From Rugalucina vietnamica (lineage: Eukaryota; Mollusca; Bivalvia; Lucinida; Lucinidae): a DNA stretch of 64,000 nt. A model generated the notes under the pieces. That model worked only from the letters and a program-made list of their open reading frames with translations. It searched no databases and was not told the origin of the DNA. Position 1 is the first letter of the stretch. Each line of letters opens with the position of its first letter. Made by a program: the position numbers and the translations under genes. Below, piece after piece: positions 1-9,870 of this stretch. The DNA lies in assembly GCA_964017185.1 (NCBI GenBank), contig OZ024869.1, forward strand, positions 60,848,761 through 60,912,760, given 5' to 3'.

Positions 1-2660
1 TTAACACTGCTATTCAGTACTATAATGTTATATGATTTTGTTAACTGATTTTCAAAATTTGTGTTGAACTTTTTAGAGATCAAGAAATGCAGTGGGAAAA
101 CAATATCAGATACATTTCCCTGTTGCTGTTTTTGAACTGGTGAATAGCTAAAAAGGTAGGGTTTAAGAATGCTTGGTTGAAGTACAGTATGGTTATTTAT
201 GAAGATTTGGTCATGAAGATATTTATACATTTCTTCTTTCCTCATATTCTGCTTCCCCTGATCCAAGAACAGATGTCAGTAAAAAGTATACTGGTAAAGC
301 CCTGTATATCTGTAATGCAACCAAATTTCTTAAGCACAGATTGATGCAACATTCCATCATGACAAAATAGAGTGTAGTGTTTGGAAGCCAGGTTGATTTG
401 AGTGCAACTTACGGTGAGGCATATACCTACAGAGAGACAATGACCTCTTTGCTGTAGGTTGAATCCTAATGGATCATTTAACTTCCAATCACTGGGCTGC
501 TTGTCATGTGTCGTGAAATGCTGCATCAGTCTGCACTGTAAAAATCACAGGTATACAGGATGGTAATAACTGCCTCATATCTGACCACCCTAATAACACA
601 GCTGAGCAGCAATTGTCTGCGAATGTAAAACATTAAGTCAAGCAAATATGCATCTAATAAATTTGTACTTGTACATCTATGATTTAAAACTTAATCATAA
701 GTCTATAGTTTTGGAATATCCATCTTAATTGCTAAAATATGAAATCTTTTACAGCATATAGAGTGAATTTATATGCACTTTACTTTTATAGAACCTTGGT
801 AAGGTTTCATGTAATTTATTAGAGGTTTTTAAATCTGTTTCAGATTTATTTACGGTTTGATCTTTGAAGTGGGAATACAGTATTGACCAGTGTCAAATGC
901 ATCATTGACCGTGGAAACTTGAACATTGTTAACAGTACACATTACCAGAGAAATGCTCAGTCAGCATAAACATTATGGACTGATTTAGATTCAATTCTGA
1001 CTTTCTGAGACTCCCCATCTTGCCAGCAAGTTCATTCATTCAGGATTCTGTTTACAGTTGAATCATCAAACTACTTTACTGTTTTTCAAATATTCTTAGT
1101 AAAAGTTAGCAGATCTACTTTTCATGTAAAAGTTGTCTGTTTTAGCTGAAGAAAATGCACTTTATTTATTAAATTGTACAGACCTGTGAAGGTGTCACTT
1201 AAATATTAAAACTTAATTTCAAGAATCTTAGTTAGAAAAGTGAGACATTAGAACTTTCCATATAGGAGTTCTGTTATGCAAAACATTTCAGAAATGTAAT
1301 AGACTTACTATTAAATGAGCCATGACACCAGAAAATTGGTCTCCAGGGTTTCCGACCAGGTCTTACACAAACTGGTCTGTTCAGTCACAGGAAAAGGAAA
1401 GAAGCTTGAAAATTTGAGTTTAAGTAGAAAAGGGATTGTACTATATGTTTAGCGAAAACAAGGGTACTAATCAGACGTACAGTCACTACTCAGCTGATCT
1501 GCGGCTTTGTTTTCACATTTGCAAAAATGCTGTTTTTCTCATGATGTGGCTCAAATTGTAAATGTTAAAGGAAATGATATGTTTATTTTAAAAGAATAAA
1601 TTCTACACACCCATATACTTGCTGTGTTTATATACAGTTTGTACCTGTGACTCTGTGCCAGATATTTAATCAAAAATCATTTCCATTATATTGACTACAT
1701 TTACTTGTACATGTAGCTCGATAGAAAGGTTGTAGTTCAAATCCTGCTTCTAAGACATAAGTACTAGGATGTGTTGTTGAACAACGCTTTTGTAACAATC
1801 AAGTATCCAAAAATGTGGCCCGTCTTGTAATAATGAAAAATGGTTGACTGTACTGTTCAGCCTGAATGCTAACAAAACTGAAACATGGCTTCTGTGAACA
1901 CTGATGACGAATTTAAAATGGGAAGTAAAATAAATGGGAGGCCTGGTGGCGTATAGGCTCAATATACAACTTGAGATAAGTGTCTTGGAACAGAAAAGCT
2001 ATAGAATTGCAGACTGGTTATTTAATAATACATTTTTGATGCCTTGTTGAATACTATGATGCATATCCGTATTCTGGTCATGTAAACCAGTTTGAAAGTC
2101 CATTTTGCATACAGTTTAATGATGAGAGCCATACGTTTTTGTAAGTAAAGGCATCTAAGTTACGTTCACAAAAGGAAATTTGATGCACAGATATGACCAT
2201 TGACCAATTTGAAAGTTGATCATTTGGTTAAGCAACAAAACAAACAAACTAATGTACACACAAAAATCATGAATTCAAGCGTGCGGTATCCTGATAGATT
2301 GGTTGGTTGCCCATTAGGTGTGCCTATTTCATATTAGAAGTAGCAGTTAAAACATCTGTCCAATTAATAATATTTTTCAAATAAAAAAGAACAAAGCAGA
2401 CAGTTTCGATTTTTTTTCTATTTTTCCGTTCATTGATGAAATATGCAAATTTCTTCTGCCATATGATTTTCATCACAATAAATGTTGTCTGTATAAAATC
2501 ATTCAACCGCAGCACCTGAAATAACGACAACTCTTGTTTTTTGAGCTCTTAACAGTTGTCTTATTTATTGATATCGAGGCGCCATAAGATAAAGGCAACA
2601 CTTTGGCGGTTGAAGGTCTGTGTGTCACGATGGACGAAATGTCATAGCGTCGACATCGTT
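1..2660. other. Intergenic DNA, no firm gene
   Basis: AT-rich sequence without a long open frame on either strand. There are two possible polyadenylation hexamers AATAAA on the + strand, near 656 and 1,597, so part of it may be the 3' untranslated region of a gene lying upstream of the window. A minus-strand open frame at 242-526 has no recognisable domain and is not accepted as a gene. Confidence 0.5.
203..370 (+). CDS. Possible terminal exon of an upstream gene (weak)
   Basis: A short + strand frame open for about 55 codons ends in TAG at 368-370. It has no ATG near its start and is preceded by a pyrimidine-rich tract with AG dinucleotides (around 228-270) that could be a splice acceptor. 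The last residues read KALYICNATKFLKHRLMQ and then SIMTK, which looks protein-like but matches no family I can name. An AATAAA at about 656 could serve as its poly(A) signal. This is a weak call; the frame could equally be chance. Confidence 0.15.
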   Translation, partial: RFGHEDIYTFLLSSYSASPDPRTDVSKKYTGKALYICNATKFLKHRLMQHSIMTK

Positions 2661-2666
2661 TTCAAG

Positions 2667-3642
2667 ATGGCGTCGCTGGTAGGTGTGTGGTCCTATCACA
2701 CAGTACTAAAGATCGACAGAAGCAAATAAACGGATCGCTTTTAAGGTTAATTTACGAACAGACGCATTATAAAGAAGAGAATAGAAGATCTATTACTACA
2801 ATCAGTCGAATCAGTGTTATTGTCTGTTACAGACCTTGGATAGTCAGCTACATACTTTTCTCCCAGTTGGTGAACCAAAATCTGCAACCGAATCCTACAT
2901 TACTGCTGCCATAGATTTCTGTTGGTTGCTGAATCTTCAGGACCCCCCTGGCACCATAAGCTGTGACCTCCGTAAAGGTGAACCGTTCCAAACAGATAAA
3001 TACAGAGTCTACAAGCACAGCGGAAAACATGTTGACTATATCGTCTTGCCCGTTTTGTACTCACACAAAGGAGGCGTTGTGTTGTCAAAGGGTGTAGCCC
3101 AGGCCATACATGAGCCATCTGACGGGAACGAAGATGAAACGATTATAGTTACCACAGTAATGCCTGTGAATTCTGATTTGGCAGACCACCGTCCCAGGGC
3201 AGCTAAAGAGTCAAGACACTCAAATTCCACCGCAGAAGTTAAAACAAACGAATCTGGTATAAGTATTGATAATTCGGCAATGGATAAAGGTATAATATCT
3301 TCAACTAAAGCAAAGGACACAACCCTCTCCGACCCTATGTACATGGATGATATTGAAATAAAAGTAGATGCTCCAAAACACCCGCCAATAAAAACTAATT
3401 CCAAGGAAGAGGTGCATCATCCATACGAATACGTGGCTGTTTCAAGTTTGCCAGATACCCAACAACAGACTGATGCTGAAATCTTAGGAGCAAATGTTCC
3501 ATCAATTGATGAAATGTATGCAAGAGTAAATAAAATAAGGGGGGATAAGACATTCGATTTCAATACTGGTAAACATTCGACTGACGTTGAATACGAAGAA
3601 ATGGAATATGTAGCTGAAGAGGAATGTATTACCAGGTTTTAA
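2667..3642 (+). CDS. Mieap-domain protein (mitochondria-eating protein C-terminal domain) with tyrosine-rich tail
   Basis: The coding exon runs from 2,833 to TAA at 3,640-3,642. It starts just after a good acceptor (TTATTGTCTGTTACAG ending at 2,832). An upstream ATG at 2,667 in a favourable context (TTCAAGATGG) is followed after four codons by GTAGGT, a plausible donor at 2,679. Joining them keeps the frame and gives MASL, then TLDSQLHTF, about 274 residues with a 154-bp intron; this join is inferred. Residues about 20-95 carry the conserved core of the Mieap (SPATA18) C-terminal domain: FCWLLNLQDPP, the aromatic-basic stretch YRVYKHSG, then VDYIVLPVLY and GGVVLSKGVAQ. In vertebrates Mieap acts in p53-dependent mitochondrial quality control; the role here is unknown. 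Only the distal part of the domain is present, so more exons may lie upstream. The remaining 170 residues are acidic and disordered-looking with tyrosine motifs (HPYEYVAV, DEMYARVNK, EYEEMEYV) resembling receptor tails. Antisense frames over this exon are shadows. Confidence 0.72.
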
Positions 3643-3763
3643 GATCCACTGAAAGAAACTGTTCATTACTTTTTAAAGATAGTTTTAATCAAGTCATGAC
3701 GATATGATTATCGGTGGATTACACATATTACCTACTCGTAAACTGTGAATGGTATCGCCTGAA
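3643..3763. other. Probable 3' UTR of the Mieap-like gene
   Basis: A-T-rich sequence immediately after the TAA. No AATAAA lies in the first 400 bases; the nearest on the + strand is at about 4,065, inside the foldback element that follows, so the transcript may use a poly(A) signal supplied by that element. Confidence 0.35.
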
Positions 3764-4486
3764 TTTGATCTTATACACCCGGACGGTGAAATGGTCACAA
3801 CACTGGTGAAATGGTAGTTTTGCTACAAAATTTTGATGGACGCGAACACACCCGGTAAGACTTTCGCTGTTATATAAATGTTTGCGATGAAGTAAAAAGC
3901 GCGTCTGGTGGAGAATTAACATGAAGTTTCATTTCTGCTTGAATGAAAAGCTGTTTTTGTATAATTTCTCCAAACATTTGATCCGAAGTTGGTAAACAAC
4001 GTTCGGCCCAAGCCTTTTCGGCCGATTTCTACAAAAACGTTTCGTACTTTCGAAAGTATATGTAAATAAAAACAAAATCCGCATTTTGTAAAGCTAGACC
4101 ATCTATCTAACAATCCATGTAATTCTTGTGCCGTTGTAACCGGTGTTGTTTTTTCTTTTTGCCATAAAATTCTTCCTGTACATTTTTTATGGAAAAACAA
4201 ATATCAAAAACGATGAAAACGTCCCACAGTATTGCCTATAAGTCATTGCAAAATGCTCGTTTGCTTATATTTTGTGTAAATGTTTGAAAGTACGAGTATT
4301 CATTACACACAGGTTAATTCTCAACCGGACGCGCTTTTACTTCATCGCAAACATTTATATAACAGCGAAATTCTTACCGGGTGTGTTCTTATCAATCACA
4401 ATTTTGTAGCAAAACTACCATTTTACCGGTGTTGTGACCGTCTCATCGTCCGCAACGTCGGTCAGGGTGTTAAACGTATCAAAAGT
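3764..4486. repeat. Foldback (inverted-repeat) element
   Basis: The arm at 3,764-3,921 reappears as its reverse complement at 4,313-4,486 at roughly 80-85% identity by eye. Shared blocks include GGTAGTTTTGCTACAAAATT and TATATAAATGTTTGCGATGA. About 390 bp of non-repeated sequence separates the arms. No coding capacity is evident: the short opposed open frames in the two arms encode similar peptides (LLHRKHLYNSE, NFVAKLPF) only because the arms are copies of each other. It fits a non-autonomous foldback or MITE-like DNA element. Exact outer ends and a target duplication could not be fixed. Confidence 0.7.
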
Positions 4487-5196
4487 CATACAGAGTAACG
4501 AAGAGGTACATGAAATATGAATCTGCTAAAGTACTGGGGTTGTTCTAAAATACTTGCCATTTACCTTATAACTTTCCTCGTAGAAGAACAATAAGAATGC
4601 TATTCATATGTGGTAAAAGCCCAGATTAGTATCAAAATTAGTATTCGCTTTCTAGAACAACAGGGTATAGTTGTTCTACTGCGTTGTTTTACAGTCAATT
4701 AACAATATGCAATCCTGGTTATTAATATGGAAAAACGACATTCGAAATAGTATGTTCAAATCCATTTTCATTTTAGTCATAAACTTGCTATTCATATGAG
4801 CCCCAGGAAACACTTTCGTGTAATGTATTCACTTTGACTATGCAGAGTACGTGGCCTTGTTTTATGACGTCGCGCTATTAAAATCACTGCACATGTTATG
4901 CAATTTTATCTAAAATGGTCTATGTGGGTAATCGTTGTACTAAACGATTAGCAATTCAACATTTTGTCCGCGCTAATGTGAAGCAGTCGCTTAATAGTTT
5001 CTAAGAGAAGTGCTCATCGCTATCGTAGCAAAGCCAAAATTCTTCATTCAAACGCCTATCAAAAAGGTTTTTTTTTATAAAAAAAAATCAAGTTTATAAA
5101 TTTCGAGAGTTTTTTTTTATGGATGGGAGTTTTTTATGTAGTAATTAATAACATTATTGTAAGGATTCCTCATCTAAGGGAATTAAGTGTCTTCTT
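4487..5196. other. Intergenic DNA with a possible small inverted-repeat element
   Basis: No gene is seen. Around 4,531-4,667 the ends GGGGTTGTTCTAAAA and CTAGAACAACAGGG are loosely inverted, suggesting a degraded small MITE of about 135 bp. GCTATTCATATG occurs at about 4,598 and 4,788. Runs of T and A at 5,067-5,120 are simple sequence. Confidence 0.3.
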
Positions 5197-5335
5197 TAAC
5201 AAGTTCTGTGCCACGGTCCACCTACACCGTTCTTCCGCAGGACTATTTGACGTCGTTGTTAACAACGTCAACGTCACACAGAAATGGCGCAATTCTAACG
5301 TCGAAATGACTGCGCTAGCGGTATCGTTCAAATCG
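5197..5335 (+). repeat. Dispersed repeat, copy 1 (inverted copy at 7.80-7.92 kb)
   Basis: This segment, with TTAACAAGTTCTGTGCCACGG, GTTCTTCCGCAGGACT, AACGTCACACAGAAATGG and TGCGCTAGCGGT in order, matches the reverse complement of 7,805-7,925 over about 120 bp at roughly 80-85% identity. This copy has an extra dozen bases around GTTGTTAACAACGTC. No coding potential is visible. The two copies are probably pieces of one short interspersed element inserted in opposite directions. Confidence 0.65.
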
Positions 5336-5428
5336 AAATTTTTATGCTTGATATTTTTTCTTCATGTTTTAAAAATATGCAAGACTAGTGCAAGACTAGC
5401 AAGCGGCCAAATACGATTCTCTTCAACG

Positions 5429-5475
5429 ATAATGATAATAATAACAATAATAATAATAATAATAATATTAATAAC
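5429..5475. repeat. AAT-type microsatellite
   Basis: An interrupted run of AAT trinucleotides (AATAATAATAATAATAAT with single changes). Simple sequence, no coding meaning. Confidence 0.9.
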
Positions 5476-5743
5476 CCAAATCTATGATAGCGCCCAAGAC
5501 ACCACTTCCTTTATAGACTAGTTATTGGAATTCTTGACTTATCATTGACTCGTCACCAGGACACACACATGGTCATTTGGTAGGCTGGTAATCCCGATTT
5601 TCCCACCTCTACCTCTCATACACTACTTCTACGGCCCGCCTGCTGTTTTCTAACTTAGCAGCTGCGATGCGATATTATAATGTGGGTGGGGGCACTGTAT
5701 AAAATGGCTCCATTTGTAAAACCTTTTTACAAACAATTACTTC

Positions 5744-5808
5744 GTACGGGCGCCTTACGGAAACCCTGCGATGATCGCGCGGTCACCGCACGGTTTTATG
5801 ATAATTAC
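5744..5808 (+). repeat. Fragment of the CGTAG-rich TIR element
   Basis: TACGGGCGCCTTACGGAAAC followed by CCGCACGGTTTTATGATAAT matches 8,237-8,300 almost exactly. It is a solo piece of the subterminal region of the element cluster at 8.0-9.7 kb, with no TIR end of its own. Confidence 0.75.
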
Positions 5809-7752
5809 TATTATATGGACATATTTTGAAAATGACTGCCACTTTTGTTCTGAGTAATCATTGTAGAGTATGTAAAAGGTAAATGTCAGCAATGATCAGG
5901 AACTGGTGTAATCGGAACCAAAGTCCGACTTTCATTTATAGGCATGCATGCCTATCTTTTTTTATTAAGTCCATTTTTATTGATGTACACTGGTGACGAT
6001 TTAGTTCGACAAACAAGGCTATTTTACTGATGTATTTCGACAAACACCAGACACCTTCCGTTATCAGACCAATAATGAAAAAACTTAAACACTTATTTTA
6101 GCAAGGATTGAATACGAACTACGAGAATAAATAAGACCATGCTTAACCATTGAATAACAAAATCTTGAACATTGCAAACAGATACAAGACCTCTAATTGT
6201 GAGGCAGACAGTTGTTTAGAATACCAGTTCTGCATTTTCCAAGCACTTGTGGAAATACTGCAATTTTACCATTATTTACATGTATCTTAAACTACCATTA
6301 CCGACAAGATCAACTCTGCATTACTAAAAAGACAGACAAACCCGACTGATGAAACTCCACGCGAAACTCCGGTGAATGAAACATATGGTCATATTCCATA
6401 AGATCATGCAAAATGAAACTAAACACTTTGGAAAACAAAAAGAATCCTAATGAATTTCCAAATGCTACCAAATTAGTAAAATAGAATTGTTCCAAAAAGC
6501 ATAATAGAAGCGTGGTCCCGGAGATCGTAGCAAGGTCGCAACAGCAACTGGACTAAAAGTAGGCTTCAATCCTACGCCGTGAAGAAGCGGTTTGCGAACT
6601 TAGTTCCAAAGCATAGAAGAAGCTCAGTGACAGCCCGATAAGATCATAACCAGCGTAGCACCAACTACCAATTTTAGACTGTAAAAATTATGAAGAATAT
6701 TTTGACAATTTGTCAGAATCTGTAGTGTCAAAAGTTGCTTCTATTCGAAAATGGTTAGCATCAAACACAAACTGCTGCGGACAGCGGACATCTTTGATTC
6801 AGATTTTTTTTGCTAGAATTATGGAGTGCGCTGATATTCATTGCGATAACTTCATTCTGTGAACTCGCGTTGTCGTAATTTGTCGTAAGCATAAAGCTGT
6901 GACATTTGTTGTGGAATCTTTATTTTCCGACCGACTTTCGGCGGTAGATCCATACTTTTCCGGGGGTAGGTTTCATGAATACGTTTTGTTCTTGGGCCAT
7001 ACATTTTGCGGGTTGTAAATGTAGGCCATATTGACATTCAATTTAAGATATTGTATCTTGTATATTGTATCTTCAATATGACCAAATAGGGATTTAAACA
7101 TGCACGTTCTGGTCATGGTGCCATTTCGGAATTATTCTTTTACGGCTTTATTTGCAAAAAATCCAGGAATTTTGTTTTTCATAGAAACCAATGCAAACTG
7201 CAGATTTTGTATGGTTTGGAGGTGAGATCCGAAGTCGTTTATTCATCGAGAACGATCAGATTCAACATTTTATTTCTGTTTGGTTTCAAAAATTAAATTT
7301 TGCGGAGTCCAGAAGCAAAAAGGCAAACTCGTATTCAGTATTTTCATATATGACACTGTGTAACCTCCGTAGCAAAAGGATAAAATGTTATGAATTTCCA
7401 TGAATTGGTCTGTAGCTAGACCACAGTATGAAGTATATGTGATAAAAATTTCAGTATCGTCAGAAAAAAGGAAAATGGATTTTTTCAAAGTTTTTCCCAG
7501 GAATCCCAAAGAAATACAAGTCGGATTTATGGTTTTGACTAAATCGCCACATTGTTAATTGGTCCTATATTGATTTAGAATAGAATGCTGTAGATAATAC
7601 CGGATTGTGGCTGCAGTATCAAAGAAATTCCCCCATGTTATAACGCTTGTAATAAATGCTTATTCTTAAACGGATCTTCACTGCGTGCGTTATTTCAAAC
7701 GCGAAAGCAGTGCAATACATACAAAGGTAAAATGTAATTTTGCAAGCGATTT

Positions 7753-7754
<2 letters not shown>
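5809..7754. other. Intergenic DNA, no recognised gene
   Basis: Both strands hold only short open frames without recognisable domains, for example minus 6,852-7,037 (a basic peptide containing RKMYGPRTKR) and minus 6,310-6,495. No splice-site pattern, paralogy or repeat structure supports any of them. No tandem or inverted repeat stands out. Confidence 0.5.

Positions 7755-7808
<54 letters not shown>
7755..7808 (+). repeat. A54 homopolymer
   Basis: An uninterrupted run of 54 A residues directly abutting the reversed copy of the 5.2-kb repeat. This could be the tail of a retroposed sequence or slippage expansion. Confidence 0.85.
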
Positions 7809-7810
<2 letters not shown>

Positions 7811-7925
7811 GACCGCTAGCGCCGTCATTTCGACTTTAATTTGCACCATTTCTGTGTGACGTCAACGTCGTAAAAGTCCTGCGGAAGAACGTAGGTGGCC
7901 CGTGGCATAGAACTTGTTAATGCCT
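7805..7925 (-). repeat. Dispersed repeat, copy 2 (reverse of 5.20-5.34 kb)
   Basis: Reverse-complement partner of the repeat at 5,197-5,335; the blocks ACCGCTAGCGCCGTCATTTC, GTGTGACGTCAACGTCG and GTCCTGCGGAAGAACG are shared. It follows the A54 run immediately. Confidence 0.65.
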
Positions 7926-8007
7926 CCGAGAAGCCCTTCGGGCTTATCCGACATTAAAACAGCCTGATGGTTTTTATAATCCAGGAAAGCTAAACATCAG
8001 TCCTTAA

Positions 8008-9693
8008 GCCTAGGTTACATTTGCCCTACGATTATCTTGCGATGATCGTACTATACAATTTTTTTTGCATTATCGTGCGGTCTCCGCAGGGTGACCCTAC
8101 GATGCCCCTACGATTCTACGGCTTCCTACGGCTTCCTACGATCTCCGTAGCCTCTACGATTTTGTAGTAGTCTGCACTTTTACAAATTTTAAAAATCGTA
8201 AAACCGTAGCCCGTAGACACGTCGTAGGTAGCATCATCGTACGGGCGCCTTACGGAAACCCTGCGGTAATCGTGCGGTCACCGCACGGTTTTATGATAAT
8301 TTGGGAACTAAAATAGTAAGATAATCGTAGACCTTTAGGGTGATCGTGCGGCATCCGTACGGTTATATCGCAAGTTTATTAAAATCGTACGGAAATCGTG
8401 CGGTCATCATACGGACATACTACGGCGTCCGCACGTTTATCGTGCGGCCGCCCTGTGATTGCTACGCATTTTTATGGGATATGGTTGCATTTCACAATTA
8501 GGTTACAATAGGCGCCACAAGCCTCATTGAAAACGATCGTCTGAGTAGATTAAAAATAAAACTATTTGCGTGTTTCCTATGTAAATTCAAAAGTATGTCC
8601 CGCTAAACGGAAACACCATCAACAACAATATTTCGTGATCCGAGTGTGTCTTTAAAGGGGCACACGAAGAAAAATCGGTCCCGTTCCCCACCGGTACCGG
8701 AATTTTTCGACTTAACAAACATATATCGTAGAAGTAAGGCCGGTCTTCGAAAAACTGCACGATTCTGTCGTTCATTGCATGCGGCTTGTTTCTCTCCAGG
8801 TTCGTCTTCCTCATCTGTATAATGCTGTGGCGTTTCCTTTTTTGAACGCTTGCCTTTTCCTTTTGGGGGAGCCATGATGTACTGTGAGGTTGTACACGTT
8901 TGGGTACACCTACGTCGTAGCCCATGATCACATTCCATGTCTAAAAATCGTAGGGAAATCGCGGACCGAAAAATCATACAATGATCGGGGCAAATGTAAC
9001 CTACTAGGCATGACCCCTTGCAGCCTCCCTACGATGGCTGTACGATGTTTGTTCCCAAATTATCATAACAAATCGTGCGGTGACCGCTCGATTATCGCAG
9101 GGTATCCGTACGGTGCCCGTATGATGCCCTACGACGTGCCTACGGGCTACGGTCTTCCGATTTTAAAATTTGTAATAGCGCAGACTATTACAAGATCGTA
9201 GAGGCTACGGAGATCGTAGGAAGTCGTAGAATCGTAGGGACATAGTAAGGTCACCCTGCGGAGGCCGCACGAAAATGCAAAAAATGGCATCGTACGATCA
9301 TCGCAAGCTTATCGTAGGCCAAATGTAACCAAGGCATCAGTCAGAAGTCCAAAGGACTCCGTACGATATCCACTAACAGTCTGCGGAGACCCTATGACTA
9401 CCGTGCGGCCTCCTTGCGTTTTGTATTAAAACGTATAGGGACTCCGTACGGACAACGCACGGCATCGGTACGATCGGTACGTACTATCTGAGGAGACATA
9501 CGACTACCGTACGATCGCCTTGCGTTTTTGTATGAGAACGTCGACAAATGGCAGATCAAAAAATCGCACGATGCCCGTATGAATTGTAAACATATATACG
9601 TCGTAGCCCACGATCTCCTACGGTGTCTAAAAATCGTAGAGAAAATCGCAGACCGAAAAATCGTACGATGATCGGGGCAAATGTAACCTAGGC
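8008..9693. mobile_element. CGTAG-rich TIR DNA element cluster, TTAA-flanked, nested
   Basis: The outer ends are a perfect 19-bp inverted repeat, GCCTAGGTTACATTTGCCC at 8,008 and its reverse complement ending at 9,693. Each end is flanked by TTAA (8,004-8,007 and 9,694-9,697), consistent with a 4-bp target duplication. The same terminus also occurs internally, in reverse, near 8,988-9,007 and 9,318-9,335, so two or more copies are nested. Segment 8,013-8,312 is the inverted copy of 9,043-9,331 (about 75-80% by eye), giving a foldback with a coding remnant in its loop. The whole unit is dense in short palindromic motifs of the CGTACGG / CCGCACG type, as expected for repeated transposase-binding sites. 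The TTAA target recalls piggyBac and Kolobok families, but no transposase is present, so the family is unassigned. Confidence 0.75.
8640..8875 (-). pseudogene. MADF-like DNA-binding protein remnant inside the TIR element
   Basis: On the minus strand an ATG at 8,875 opens a basic, lysine-rich N terminus (MAPPKGKGKRSKKETPQHYT, then DEEDEPGE). About 35 codons on, in another frame, comes NDRIVQFFEDRPYFYD, which resembles the start of an MADF domain (pattern hydrophobic-x-x-F-x-x-RP-x-L/F-YD). MADF proteins are small Myb-like DNA binders, and some DNA transposons carry one beside the transposase. Here the frame changes at least once and the remainder of the domain (expected W and second and third helices) is not recognisable. 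The minus-strand leader lies between it and an internal TIR end at about 9,005, so it was probably the first gene of the original element. Confidence 0.45.
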
Positions 9694-9870
9694 TTAATTA
9701 CCAAGTTTCTTCTGATGCAGGTGATGGTCAAAGACAAGTATTAAAGAACAACCGTCGTAATCCCTATGATTACAAAACGAAAAGTTTGTAACAGATTTCA
9801 GAAATATACCAGCATGTCTTTTCATGTGCTGATCGTGCATGTAGTATGCGCATTAGAAAAAAAAAAAAAA
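9694..9870. other. Short spacer with A-run
   Basis: Starts with the right-hand TTAA of the preceding element and ends in an A14 tract (9,857-9,870) directly against the next mobile element. No gene. Confidence 0.5.

Noticed and set aside
242-526. 94-codon minus-strand open frame as a gene
   Set aside because: No domain, no splice signals and no supporting context; the opposite strand looks at least as protein-like.
1712-1752. tRNA-like remnant (TAGCTCGATAG, then GTTCAAATCC)
   Set aside because: The A-box match is poor and the spacing too short; nothing else around it looks like a SINE.
7619-7849. Open frame with a long phenylalanine run
   Set aside because: It is merely the translation of the A54 homopolymer; the same applies to the lysine-rich or phenylalanine-rich frames at 12,324-12,611 and 17,289-17,721.
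8587-8977. The minus-strand frames over 8.59-8.98 kb as an intact gene
   Set aside because: The MADF-like motif and the basic N terminus are in different frames and the rest of the domain is not recognisable; it is a transposon remnant.
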